Shown: positions 22,242 to 33,219 of the stretch, one piece after another
Layout of the letters: each line of letters begins with the position of its first letter
How positions within the stretch are numbered: position 1 is the first letter of the stretch
From: Steinernema hermaphroditum
Lineage: Eukaryota > Nematoda > Chromadorea > Rhabditida > Steinernematidae
DNA: 64,000 nucleotides
Direction: 5' to 3'
Assembly (NCBI GenBank): GCA_030435675.1
Contig: CM059623.1
Location: forward strand, 956,012 to 1,020,011
Position numbers and translations under genes: made by a program
The notes under the pieces: generated by a model
The model's input: the letters and a program-made list of their open reading frames with translations, nothing else
Databases searched by the model: none
Told to the model about the DNA's origin: nothing

Positions 22242-22759
22242 CTAAGATCCTATATAACGTACGTGATGAGTTCTACGAGTTTGGCTATTCCAACTCCGAG
22301 CGCTATTCCCGATCCAAAGGGACCCCGCGATCAGTCCGGTCTTCACACCACCGACAACGATTCCTGCACCTAGCCCAGCGCTAGAGACTGAGGATCCGCC
22401 TGCCAACATGGCTACTATTGGCAGCGCCGCAAGAGCTGGCAAAGCTCGTCGCTTGCCTTAAAAAATGTAGAAAAAAAAGAAGAAGAATCTATTACCCTGT
22501 AGAAGTTTCTCCTTCAGGAGATTGTAAATGTACTGCATCTGGTTATTCACGATTTCTTCTTCGGTGAGGCGTACTTCTGTTGAGTTCTGTTCTCGTCCAC
22601 TACGCTCGGCTATAGAAAGGATTCTGTTAATAATTCATAAAACGCGTGCTCTTTACCGTCGCCTTCGAAAGGCACCTGTGTAGTATTCCGGTCAGGGAAG
22701 TCGAGACCCACAACGTCTCGGCTGATTAACAGAAATATCATGAAATAAACTAATCCCAT
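22242..22759 (-). CDS. small secreted precursor with GKRR cleavage site and Gly/Ala-rich hydrophobic C-terminal peptide
   Basis: Three exons (22759-22657, 22609-22496, 22456-22242) join in phase to about 143 aa. The ATG follows a splice acceptor (tgtttgtttcag) directly. The first 18 residues (MGLVYFMIFLLISRDVVG) look like a signal peptide. An acidic pro-region follows, with NxT/NxS sites and a helical stretch ending NLLKEKLLQ, then GKRR, a classic amidation plus dibasic processing signal. After it come about 67 residues rich in Gly, Ala, Ile, Val and Leu (PIVAMLAGGSSV, LGAGIVVGGVKTGLIAG) with only a few charges until a basic tail. This is the architecture of a secreted propeptide releasing a membrane-active or aggregating peptide, but I know no named family and the activity is inference. 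A less exciting reading is a type of cuticle or membrane-anchored peptide. Confidence 0.6.
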
Positions 22760-24950
22760 CTGAAACAAACAGAAATAAGAGAGGACGCTCGAACAAAAGT
22801 ATACACAGCTGTGTGCAGCTGTCGTTGCACACAAACAACGTGCTTTCTCCGGCACGACTGCTGCGGCCGCCGGCATTTCCCAAACTGCTCATCTCATTTG
22901 AGTTGAAGAACAAGAGGAGGGGCAGGGCCTCAAAGGGGGCTGGGCTCAAATGTGTCCGACGGCTTTAGATCCTCCTCTCCGAAGACTGCTAAGATTAATG
23001 GCCATGGAGTGTACTGAGAGTGTAGGATCCGCAGAACTCGGGACATATCCACTATTTCTCTTAAACACCACAAAACAGCTCTTTCCAAGTGAATATAGTG
23101 CTTCCTTTGTGATAAGGCCGACAAAAACCAGCTTCTTAAGCCAAAAACAGCAATGAAACATGATAATTTCGATGCACTGCTGTATAGAGCTAGGCGAGCT
23201 CTATCGATTAGACCCCCCTTTACTCCCCCCCGGCCGAGAAAAACGGGGTAAGCTGGCCATTTTTTAAGAATCTGCCGTATTTTCCTGCCATTCAGGCAGA
23301 TCGTTGCGGGACCTCTTCAATGTTTTACCCCATACCTGTAATGACGACCCCGTTTTTTTTCGCGCCATCTTGTAGAGGAGGAAAATTCACTATGAGTTAG
23401 CCCCCCCCCCCGTCCCGCTTTCCTCCGAGCCCTAGGTCCTAAAACTATATTTTTTCGTTTTGAGACCACAGGTTTGCGCATCCTTTTAATGAGGATCACC
23501 TGTTTTCTGTGCAGCATCTTGTAGAGGATGAAAAATCAGTATGGGTTTGGCCTTTTTTATGTTAAGATAACTAGAGTTTTGACGTAGCAATCTCTAGGAT
23601 ATGTATTGTTTAATTTTTAAATAACGACAGACTTACACTTTGCGATCGTTGAGCATTATGATGAGATAGAGACAAACGGAGTCTGGAATACCTAGGTGAT
23701 AGAACTGATTGGGTTTGAGTTATGAGGGTGTGTTCTAATTATTTACTATTATAACTCCCATGTGAAAGAGAACTTCACCAGGAAGGTTTGCCAGATTTGT
23801 TGATCGCGTCATGTTGTCTGGTGGCCTAAATAAAAGAGTTATAGATGAACTTGCGGTTTGAGTGTGGCGATCCTTAGGATGGTTATGATGTGAAGCAGAC
23901 GATACTGGCAAGATTGATTTGAATCGGCGGTTGGGAAAAGCAGTTGATAGCTAAGGGGTGGTGAACTTGGAAATTGGCAGAGAGGAGATGTAGTTAACGT
24001 CTGCACAGGCGCTGAGAGTTACCAGTTGTGGGCTGTGGGTGTTTCCCCTCTAGGACCTTTGGGCAATCTCGTTTTTAATTCGGACGCTAATAAACCGCAT
24101 GATTTTGTTTTTCGAAAATGTATCAACTGCTTTTTTAGCAAATGTATCAACATCAAAAAAATATCAACTGCTTTTCCCAACCGCCGATTCAAATCAATAT
24201 TGCCCTCGTTCATTATTGTTGCCAGCTCCCGCACGCTTTCCCTCTTGCTATGACGTAATCTAATGACGTGGCGCGAGTGAGTAATATGGTCAACGGCTCG
24301 CATTTTACGGAGAGGGGGGGGGGCTATATACTCATAACGAACGACAGATCCCGGAGATTTCGGCTTACCGTAATCCCCGGTTGCCATCTCAGGCAATTCG
24401 TGCTGGGATCACTCCATCACCCTATCTTTACCGACTTTCGTTTTTTTTCGCTCTTTTTCCTCGAGGATTTTTTTTCGAGTTTTTTTTCTCGAGTTTCGAG
24501 TGGGCTATATAGGCTTACTACTTACGGTATACTTCCCGTTCAGGGACTTCGTTGCGGGACCACTATCCGCCAACCCCTTGCTCCTGGTAGGGGAGCACAA
24601 TTCACTATGACTTTTAGTATTTTGTGCATATAGAAAAAAAAACATACCCCATGTCAAAAGCATCCGTTAATTTCAATCGCTAACGGTTTCTGTCCGGATC
24701 TTTCAATGTAACCGTCCAAAAATACCTTCCGCCCATTCGCAGCAACCAGCAACATTTTCCTTCCATTCAGCTTCGTTTAAAGAAGACTGAAGGGTCTTTG
24801 TGAGAGATCCAAAGGATATACTTCATTGCAATGATCGATTGCCTTCTCTCTTCATCGTATCCCTTTTCGACAATGTTTTCGATTGCATTGTTTCTCAGAA
24901 ACATGTGTCTGAAGAAAATATGTACACTTTTTTAAACAAGATTGAACTTA
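22760..24950. other. gene-poor stretch with poly-C tracts and a perfect fold-back
   Basis: No exon could be supported. Runs of C (about 23205-23230 and 23401-23412) and of G lie next to a diverged repeat: ttgtagagga(g/t)gaaaa at about 23370 and 23520, and cgttgcgggacc at about 23303 and 24549. A perfect inverted repeat is listed at 23913-24198. A possible minus-strand terminal exon lies at its right edge (24976-25153). Confidence 0.4.
23913..24198. repeat. perfect 37-bp inverted repeat (fold-back element)
   Basis: The sequence starting attgatttgaatcggcgg at 23913-23949 is repeated without mismatch in reverse complement at 24162-24198. The 212-bp spacer has no coding potential; another partial end (tatcaactgctttttta) lies at 24121. 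Confidence 0.85.
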
Positions 24951-24975
24951 CCAAAAAACTTTTACGCTGATGGTG

Positions 24976-25153
24976 TGGTGATTGCTACTCGGACGGGGTC
25001 CAATATTGTCAGGTCCTGGAAGAGTTTTCGGAATTTGACCACGATTTCCTCATCGCTAATGCAGTAAGGCCTCAGTTCATGCTTGAACACGAAGTGGGTG
25101 TTCTTGTTCTCCTCGTACCACTTGCGCACTTTTTCTGCCTGGCACTGTCATGC
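24976..25153 (-). CDS. possible terminal coding exon of an unidentified gene
   Basis: Behind an acceptor (gacagtgccag) a frame of about 59 codons reads KVRKWYEENKNTHFVF, continues through RPYCISDEEIVVKFRKLF and ends in TAA. The composition looks like real protein, but I could not join it in phase to the upstream short exons near 25200-25330 (FSVCDCELPLQFK-like). No family recognised. Confidence 0.3.
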
Positions 25154-26073
25154 CGACTCTGGCACAACGATCACCTATCACATAGAGGCATGATGGGTGC
25201 AAACACTTGAAATGAAAAGCATACGGTAACAGCCACAACGTTATGAAAACCTACTTTGAATTGGAGAGGAAGCTCGCAGTCGCAAACACTAAACTGATTA
25301 TTGAAACTGATTATCGAGGTTTTGAAAATTGACGAAAATGTGTTAAAAGTTAGCACTTTAGCTTTTCATCTTCTCACATCTTGGTGTGACATATGATGAA
25401 TGAGAGCTCCCATCGTTTCCAACATCGAAATATTTGTATACTGTTGTAGCCAAATTCGCTGCCCTACAGTAATTTTCAGGGAAATCGTGTCGAGACCACG
25501 ATTTCAAGACGTGACTCTAAGCCTAAGCCAAGCCGGGATTAGCCGAAGCCACAGTTTTAGCTACCCGAATTTACGCCGTTTTCAAGCTTGAATCTCTGGT
25601 GTATTGTAACGTTCAGCCAACCAGCTACAACTTTGCTTATGGTGACCACCCCCTAGGAGGTCGGAAAACGCCGAAAGCCGAACTTGTGATATTTCCTAGT
25701 TTGATCCTCTTTAAGCTACCCTAACTTCGACCCGGGTAGCCGACGCGAAAGCCCGAACCAGAGATATCTACTTCGAACGAAAAATAGGCCCCCCCGCGCA
25801 GCGTAAACAGTCTTTAGGCACCGAAAGAATCGAAGGAAATGAAGGAAATGACGAATTCCTTCGAGAGGAAGGGGTAAGGACTTGAAGAAATCGATGGTTT
25901 AACGTTGTTGCTGAAAGCTGGAAGAAAAGAGCATTCCGAACTTGCTTTTATTCACATCGCGCCTCCAACTTCATTCACAAGACATCTCATATTCAACGGA
26001 ACCCGTACACATAACGTACAATTGGCTTTGTACAGCATTGAAGAAGCAGAACGCCGTCTCTGAAATGAAATCC

Positions 26074-26813
26074 TCAATATCCGCCGAAAAGGTTTGGAAC
26101 GTACTCTGCAAAGGTGACTTTTGCGAATGCTGGTCGCATGCCGTAAATGTGGTCTTGGGATATGTCCATTGGGAAATATCCCAACATTCCCCAATTCGCA
26201 CCCCAGGAATTCAGGGCGACTACAGTGTAGTAATCCCTGTAAACTGGAAGAACGGCGTGCTTCGCCAGGACATCACTCTCCGTTCGTGCGGTCCTCTGGT
26301 CTTCATCGCTCAGTGTGAAATCGCCTTCGTTCACAGAACTGCTGGCAATCTACATGTTTTCAGGCGATCGGGGAGGGGCGTATCGTCGGAATCTCAACGG
26401 AACGTTGTGTAGCACTGAAAGTGAATGATTGTCGAAAGTACATAGAGTTGACAACATACAGAGGTAACTCATTTCGAACCATTGGAGCCTTTCCCACGCG
26501 TCTTCATATCTATTGCCCAATTGAAACAGGCTCCGCTTTGTCGACGGGTCATGGAACCGGAACATGTTCGTGATGCTCCCGACGTTCTTGTCCATGAACT
26601 TGTTGTAGTCCACGTTGATCGCCAGTTTTTCTCGCACAACGATGAAAATAGCGGTTAATACCGCGACTACGTTGCAGTTACCCGCTGAAGAGATTTGAAT
26701 CCAATTCAATGCACATCAATCTATGGCTTACTGCGTTGAGTGTAGACGTTGTAGCCGAAGTACTCGGAGAAGGGCAAGCCGCGATGAATTTGTGGAAGGC
26801 GTACGGCGTTCAT
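26074..26813 (-). pseudogene. papain-family (C1) cysteine peptidase-like gene, probably inactivated
   Basis: Exons 26813-26732, 26684-26469 and a third block from 26414 down to 26074 join in phase. The first follows an acceptor (gtttcag) two bases before the ATG. The active-site order of C1 peptidases is visible: a TGNC block at the Cys position, KHAVLPVY for the His and LNSWGANWGMLGYF for the Asn region. The Cys block is weak (no Gly-Ser-Cys-Trp), and the mature domain looks short. In the third exon an in-frame TAG (26350-26352) stands between exon start and the His block, with an open, family-like frame on both sides. Either the gene is dead or an unrecognised intron removes the stop. Cathepsin-like peptidases normally digest protein in lysosomes or gut. 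Confidence 0.5.
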
Positions 26814-27746
26814 GTCTGAAACTGTACCAGGCTTATAGTGACAAGTCAAATATTCATTCAGCTTCAAGTTTCACGCAAAACATTATTTCAAACTTAGGAA
26901 AAACACCCGGAAGCATTCCGAAAGGCAGACCCTCTCCGAGCTTTGCGTTTTCTTTTGACTACACCGGTTTCTCTACAAAAAACGGCCACTGGCCACTGTA
27001 GAAAAAGAGGCTTAAAGAGAAGCGGATCTGCGTACAGTATCACTGCTCATTCTATGTCTGAAAGTTGCGCTCACAGCTTTCAATTCCGGAATCTGTTGGT
27101 CGTGGCTTCCTCTCTTTCATGAGATGTCTTTTACCGGTGCTTCAAACACCGGTTCTCACAACGCGGCCTGCACGAATATTTTTTGTCTACAGTATCACTT
27201 GTCTGTCTGTCTCACTCTCCTCCCATTTCGCGATTGATGCCGAATTTATTTCGTTTTGTTTTGTGTTCCGATAGTGGCATTTCCCGAATTGATTTGCTGC
27301 AGTTCCTTTCCGTCAAACGGTAACAGAGCAGGTTACAGAAAAGTCCGTAATTGCGTCCATTTTTCTGATGACCTTTCTGCAAATCAGCTCTTTCTTTCAT
27401 TTTGAGTTGAGTGCAGTTTTTGTCTTTTTGGAAGTGAGAACACCGTAATTCTGCATTTCCGTAATTCTGCATTTCTACTCTTCTGTGTGCCTTCTCTGTC
27501 GCGTATCTTTTTTTTGCACAACCGGGTATGCACAAAGCAGACAGACAATTTCGTTTGTTTGCCTGTCTGCGCACTGTTCGTCTGTTTATCACTTCGCAAT
27601 CGCGACATTTCGAATTTGCTGCTTTTGTTTATAAGACTTGCTCGTGTTGTTGTCAGTGTGCCAGTCCTGCGGTATTCGTTGTGTTCGCCAATTTCGAGCC
27701 TTTCGACCTTTCTTCTTCCTTCTAAGCACTCTTTTCAGCTTTCACA
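26814..27746. other. intergenic, shared upstream region
   Basis: Divergent region between the peptidase remnant (minus) and the helicase (plus). T-rich stretches and acceptor-like sites (ctcttttcag at about 27728-27738) precede the helicase ATG. No gene seen. Confidence 0.45.
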
Positions 27747-30720
27747 ATGGCTCAACCCGTGTTCGCAAGCCGTCACGCTAATCCGATCAAATCGAAGTTT
27801 GTGACGCCAGCAGAGTTTCTCAGAGAACTTGAAGAGCAAGACCGCGATCCGGACAAGGACAAGGTAACTGAAGCTCGGTCAACGATCGGGATATTCACAT
27901 CGAATCGTTTAGGATAAGATTGCTCTGTGGGGTGCACAAAAGGCGGATTGGTCCGAACCAAACAAAAATGACCACCCGCGTCCACCGCGCGCTGACGGCA
28001 AGAACAGAGCATGGATTTTCCCAAGACGACCTTATCCTGGATCGAATCCTGCTTTCGACGACATTCAAGAGAAGCGCGCCACTCTTCCGATCACCCAGCA
28101 GAAGCGGAACATCATCCAGCACGTCATCAATAATCCGGTCACGATCATCGGCGGAGAAACTGGCTGCGGCAAGTCCACTCAGGTGCCCCAGTACCTCGTG
28201 GAGCACGAGTACGCCAAGTATGGACGCATCGCCGTCACAGAACCGAGACGTGTGGCCGCCACTTCGCTGGCTACCCGTGTGGCTAACGAGGCAAACGTGA
28301 AGCTCGGTGAAGAAGTTGGCTATAGGATCCGTTTCGACGATCACACGAGGTTCGTGTTGCTGTCCATAGTTTTTACCGTAGCACCTTGTCATTTCAGTCG
28401 CAAGACTATCCTGCAGTACATGTCGGATGGCAGTCTTCTCCGCGAATGTATCGCCAATCCCCGGCTGGAAGGCTACTCAGTGGTCATCGTGGATGAAGCG
28501 CACGAGCGCTCGGTTTCGATCGACATTCTCCTGGGATTGCTGAAGAACATCCTCGCCGTTCGCACCGAATTCAGAGTCATTATCATGAGGTCTGTAGGTC
28601 CTTTTACTGCTCCAAATTTAGTTCCCTTTCGTTTCAGCGCTACCATGGACGCCAACAAGTTCTCCGAGTACTTTTACAATGCTCCTGTCTTCCATGTCCC
28701 CGGGCGGCAATACGCAGTCAAGGTGTACCACACAACATGTGAGAAGACGATCAACGTTTACCATAAGCCATCGGAAACCTTTCTTATCCATGCCATCGTT
28801 GAGACCGTCCATCATATCCTTCAACAGCAAAGAACTGGTGATATCCTCATCTTTCTCTATGGCGAGGTATCGCTGTATCGCCAATCATGTAGTTTATCGT
28901 TTTGTTTCCAGCAAATTATCGAAGACGTGTGTCAGGAGCTGGAGAAAACTTGTCGCAGAGACAAGTTCATCATTCTGCCGTTGTATCGCTCTCTTACGTT
29001 CGAGCAGCAGAATCTGGTTTTTGTGCCAACACCACCGGGAAAGCGGAAGGTAAGCATGTAAATAAGGCACAAGACAGCGTGAGACAAATGTCTTTGTGTG
29101 CATCTAGACACGAATCAACTTTATTATCCGGGTTTCCTTGTCTGTCTAGTTTTTGTTTCAAGCTGAGGCAGTATCCGTTCAGGTTTCTTTGTATCTCATA
29201 TGCGTTGTTTAGATCGTAGTTTCTACAAACGTTGCCGAGTCGTCTGTCACCATCGATGGTGTTCGCTACGTCATCGACTCAGGATTCATGAAAGTTTCAA
29301 AGTACAACTCATCGAGCGGTATCGAGCACCTTGAAGTGTGTACGATCTCACACCAGCACGCCATTCAACGCGCTGGCCGAGCCGGACGGACGCAGGATGG
29401 CGTTTGCTATCGAATGTACACGCTGGGATACTTCCGGTGACCTATCTCTATTTATTTCAAATTTACGCCCTAATTTTAGAAAGCAGATGAAGAAGAGCAA
29501 TCCTCCAGAGTTGTTGCGAACAAATCTGGCTGGTTCGTTGCTTTACATCAAAGCGACTGGCGTCCACGATCTGCTAGAGTTCGACTTCATCGACCCACCC
29601 AAACTTGAGCATATGATCGACGCTCACGTAGAGCTGCTTAACATCAAGGCCATTGATACAGACGGACACCTCACGAAACTAGGTCAAAAGGTTTGCGGCC
29701 ATACAAGACGTTCCCAAACTGGCATGCTTCTGTTTAGTTGGCCCAACTACCGCTTGAACCCGAGTTGGCAAAGTTGGTGTTCACCGGCTCCCACAACCGG
29801 TGCTGTGGAGCAGAAATTGCGGCTGTCGCCGCTATGCTGTCCGGTCAGCCGGTCTTCATGCGTCCCAACAGCCAAAAGGTCTACATGGCCCATCTCGATG
29901 TGGACCTCAACCCTGAGGATGAGAGGGACGTCCGCGATACTCTCTTCGACGTCGTCCACCAAACTGTTCAAGCCGTTTGTGCGGACGACATCAACTATTA
30001 TCCCAGTGTCCCAGCCCCATTCCAGCGCCCGGAAGGAGACCTTGTCTCCATGCTGCTCGCTTGGCGTCAATTCTACGCGAATGAGTTCAGCAAGGAGTGG
30101 TGCGTCGCGAACGGTATCAATTATCGGTCAATGGTGCAAGCCAAGGTAAGTACCAAGCTCGTAAAGGCCTTAACAAGTTTTTGTTGTAGGATGTCTTCAA
30201 ACAGCTCACCAAGATCATGGATAAGGAGCGTATTCCGATCAACTCCTGTGGAGACGACATGGTGTCGGTTCAGCGGACCGTCGCCGACGTCATGTATCTC
30301 AACATCGCCGCACGAACGCTCGACCATGAAGGAAGGCCTGCATTCCACCCACTGGGAAGACGCTACGCCTATCCCCTCGACACCAGCAGCGGTCTTTACG
30401 ACTCCGATCCGGATTACGTCATCTACTACAAACTCCGTCGTCGCGGGCGCACCTTCATGAGTTGTGTAAGCGTGAGATGTTGCTAGTTTGTTTCTACTGA
30501 TCGATTTCAGGTCACGGCTGTTAATCCAGAGTTCTTCGAATTCGCCCTTCCGCCAACCGACAGCGAGAACGTCGAAGAAGATTACCGCACCTTCAGCGAA
30601 GCGCAAAGGAAGAAGAACGAGGCACGACAGCTGACCAGATACATCATTGACACGTATCGGCCGAGGACCTATGGCACTCCATACGAAGAGGAGCAGAATC
30701 GTGAGCAGGATGCCTTTTAG
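27747..30720 (+). CDS. DEAH-box RNA helicase (DHX15/PRP22-like, divergent), 813 aa
   Basis: Ten exons (27747-27863, 27913-28349, 28398-28589, 28638-28866, 28912-29049, 29213-29436, 29480-29690, 29738-30145, 30190-30465, 30511-30720) give 813 aa in a single phase. DEAH helicases use ATP to remodel RNA-protein complexes, especially during splicing. Motifs in order are GGETGCGKST (I), TEPRRVAA (Ia), DEAH (II), SATMD (III), a weak motif IV region, STNVAESSVTID (V) and QRAGRAGR (VI). After them come the winged-helix and HA2 region (FDFIDPP, LAQLPLEPELAKLV) and the OB-like end (WCVANGINYRSM, DYVIYYKL). It differs from DHX15, DHX8 and DHX16 at many places, so I give no gene name. The C-terminus is Glu/Arg-rich. 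Sequence just downstream is copied at 51.8 kb. Confidence 0.9.
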
Positions 30721-30750
30721 AAAGGTGCCCGTTGTTGTTATTGTATAGTT

Positions 30751-30953
30751 TTCATCATTGTTCTTGCTGTACGAAGCCATAAATATTTGTGTATGTGTCC
30801 ATTTTTCCCAGCATACTGTTGTTTTCTAAGTCACGGCTATTTCCACATGCTCTGCAATTGCAACGAAGGGGTTTGGGCTCTACAACCCACTGCGATGCTT
30901 TCTGGACATTTGGGACGCGATTTCACCTCCACAGAGCATATAGATGTCACCAC
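30751..30953 (+). repeat. segment U: 3' flank of the helicase gene, copied at 51838-52034
   Basis: About 200 bp starting tcatcattgttcttgctg matches 51838-52034 in the same orientation (shared acggctatttccaca, gaaggggtttgggctctaca and catatagatgtcacca). At 51.8 kb this piece runs straight into the SKP1-like copy; here it does not, because the neighbouring block is inverted. Confidence 0.85.
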
Positions 30954-31206
30954 ATTTCACATTGCACTCGTGACTCTCCTCATTTACACAGCCTTCAAGT
31001 GAAAAAAATTGTCCACATTGCGTGTTCCGAAATAAATACTGTCAGTGTCGAGGCGTAGATCGATAAACAGTGAGTCTCATTCCATGGATTTGCGCATGTT
31101 TTATTGTAAGAATCATGAATTTATTAATTCCTAGCCGAAACTCATACACAGTTACCTTCTAAAAGGCCCAAAAAGAGCTTTGGAATTTTTAGGTTTCATC
31201 ACGCAC

Positions 31207-31629
31207 CTGAATAGCTCGATACACAGTCTCTTGGAAGTTCAAATTTGAATCTTCGCTAGTAGTTCCCGGGCCGTAGAACCGCTCGCTTGGAGAGTAACAC
31301 CCCACTCGTGAAAAACTCGTGATTGCCTTGATAGAATTGCATTTCTCGCCGTCTCGACCTAAATGACCGACCTCACATAGTGTACACTCGGAGCAGTACA
31401 CTGCCTACTTTCTAAAAGACCACGCTTCTGCGGACAAAGTGATGCAGAATTCGCGCCAGGCGACGTTTCCTTCGATTATGTCGCCAGGTTCGTAGTAGTC
31501 TTTTTCATTCAGTATGAGGATATCGAATACCTTGATTCCTGAACGAAGAGATTACATAGAGGCAACGGGCAGTAACTCACCATCACCGAGCACGAGAGAA
31601 TCTTTATGACCACTGCGGTCTGACAACAT
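31207..31629 (-). pseudogene. truncated arrestin-domain gene (copy A)
   Basis: The first three exons of the arrestin-domain gene at 54085-55260 are recognisable here. They begin with MLSDRSGH and include the FDILILNEKDYYEPGD strand block. Relative to the intact copy, 24 nt encoding VLQLTKKI and 9 nt encoding STA are missing, both in phase. A TAC-to-TAG-type stop stands at 31256-31258 in the third exon after the RPGNY block. Downstream, the acceptor of the next exon and all of the C-terminal arrestin half are absent. This copy cannot make a full arrestin-fold protein. Confidence 0.8.
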
Positions 31630-31794
31630 ATCGGGAATGAACGGAAACTGTCTGTCTGCGACGAGTCTGAAATCGAGAATACACGTCTAGGACCACCCAC
31701 CCCCCGCGCACGACAAAAAAAAACGGAAAGCAACAAAAATCATTCATTAGGTTGTTGCAGGCAACAATAACAACAGTTTGTGTTCTAGGGTTCT

Positions 31795-32863
31795 TCAGTC
31801 GGTCTTGGGGACAGCCAAACCATTCAGCTGGAGCAGGTTCTCCACGACGGTGGCGTTGGTTTTCGAGAGTTCCGCAAGGTACGTCAGCAACATCTGATCC
31901 TAAACAAAACAGATCAGAACTGCACAGGGCCGACGCGCTCCTACACTCATGGTAGTCTTTATGATGGCCTCGAGCTTCTCCGGGCTGAGTTGTGTGGCGG
32001 CCGTTCGAACGATTTCCATCAGCCGTCGTCCCATCGCACTGTCCCGCTTCGATTCGTCCTTCTTCATCTCTGCGTTGACGTACTTCTTGACCATCTTCAG
32101 CCACTCGGTGATCTGTTTCATGTGTTTGACGACGCCCTCGCACATTTTGTCCTCGACTTCGGCTTCGGGTACGATCTGGATCTCGCGCTGCTTCGAGTCC
32201 GTGCCCTGCATGATCACGCCGAGTGCCGCTGCTTCCTGGGGCGACGTTTCGAAGACAACTTTGATGTGGCGGAACAGCTTGCTCGGGCTCATCTCGGTCT
32301 CTTCGTCGCTCGGATCCCACTCAGGAACACTGGAAGAAATAAGCGTTCCAGCGCCATGCTGGATGAACTCACTTCGTGTAAGCGCGGACGGACATACTCG
32401 GGCTCTTCTTACTACTGAATGTGGTGTCCAAACTGAGAACCACGACCGGCGGCTGCACGAGGACCTTCTTGACCGACTGGGCAAACAGCGTGTAGTACTC
32501 GTGGAACGTCGCTGTGTCCTCGGTCAGCTTGGGACTCGTGCAGAACCTGCAAGGGCGGAGTGAGCGCCGCTTGCACAAAAAGACTCACCATCCGACGACG
32601 TGTTCGTGGGGATAGCCTTTCTTGTGCATCTTCAGGAGCTTCGCGTTCATCGAGTGGTCGAGCTGCGTGTATTCGCCGTTCTTCTCGGCCACGTGGAAGG
32701 GCACCGAGTAGCAGTTGGTGACGCGGACGGCGTTCCTCTCGTAGTAGCCGAGCAGAGTGCCCATCGCGGCATCATCCGCGGCGTCGTTCTTCTTGCGCCG
32801 TTCGTACGCGTCGACGATGCCCAAGTAGACGTTAGGGTGCACTTTAACGACCAGGTTGCTCAT
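31795..32863 (-). CDS. eIF3f (translation initiation factor 3 subunit F), copy A
   Basis: Exons 32863-32589, 32546-32373, 32329-31945 and 31899-31795 give 312 aa. eIF3f is an MPN-domain subunit of the eIF3 complex that helps the 40S ribosome recruit mRNA. The N-terminal MPN- domain is visible as VKVHPNVYLGIVDAYERR, MGTLLGYYERN, VTNCYSVPFH, MHKKGYPHEHVVGW and FHEYYTLFA. As in other eIF3f proteins the metal-binding His/Asp set of active MPN+ proteases is not present. The C-terminal half is helical (EDKMCEGVVKHMKQITEWL) and ends LLTYLAELSKTNATV and LAVPKTD. An 8-residue acidic insertion (SDEETEMS region) is not in the human protein as I recall it. No stop or frameshift was seen. A near-identical gene is at 52848-53917. 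Confidence 0.9.
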
Positions 32864-33219
32864 GCTAAGTATCTGAAACTTCGACAGAAGTTTCGGTGAA
32901 AAACGCGCGCGTAAAAACGGAGAGCGCAAACAGCGCGGAGAAATGAAAACTGGACAGCTCTGTCTCGATAGGCGAATCGTGGCGGGAGCGATTTTTTTGT
33001 CGAACTCTGCAAAAACGCAGACGTCTCCACATCTAGACCCACTGAATTAATGTTGCTGGATGCAAGAGATGAGTCGGTCGGTCAAACGAGGAAATGAAGA
33101 CGACAAGAAGACGACAAGCCAAGAACCTCCCTCCCTCAAGAAGCAATTTGTCGATGAAACGACAACATATTTATCAAGGATACACTTTTATCATCGAAAA
33201 AAGAAAGACCCAGGGAAGC

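Noticed and set aside
30751..31058. Short ORFs just after the helicase gene
   Set aside because: They are in the duplicated 3'-flank segment; the same frames at 51.9 kb are only the untranslated leader of the SKP1 copy.
31604..32320. 238-codon ORF overlapping eIF3f copy A, and its counterpart at 53392-54027
   Set aside because: Same strand as eIF3f but another phase, Arg/Asp-rich low-complexity sequence; the overlapping eIF3f exons explain the constraint.
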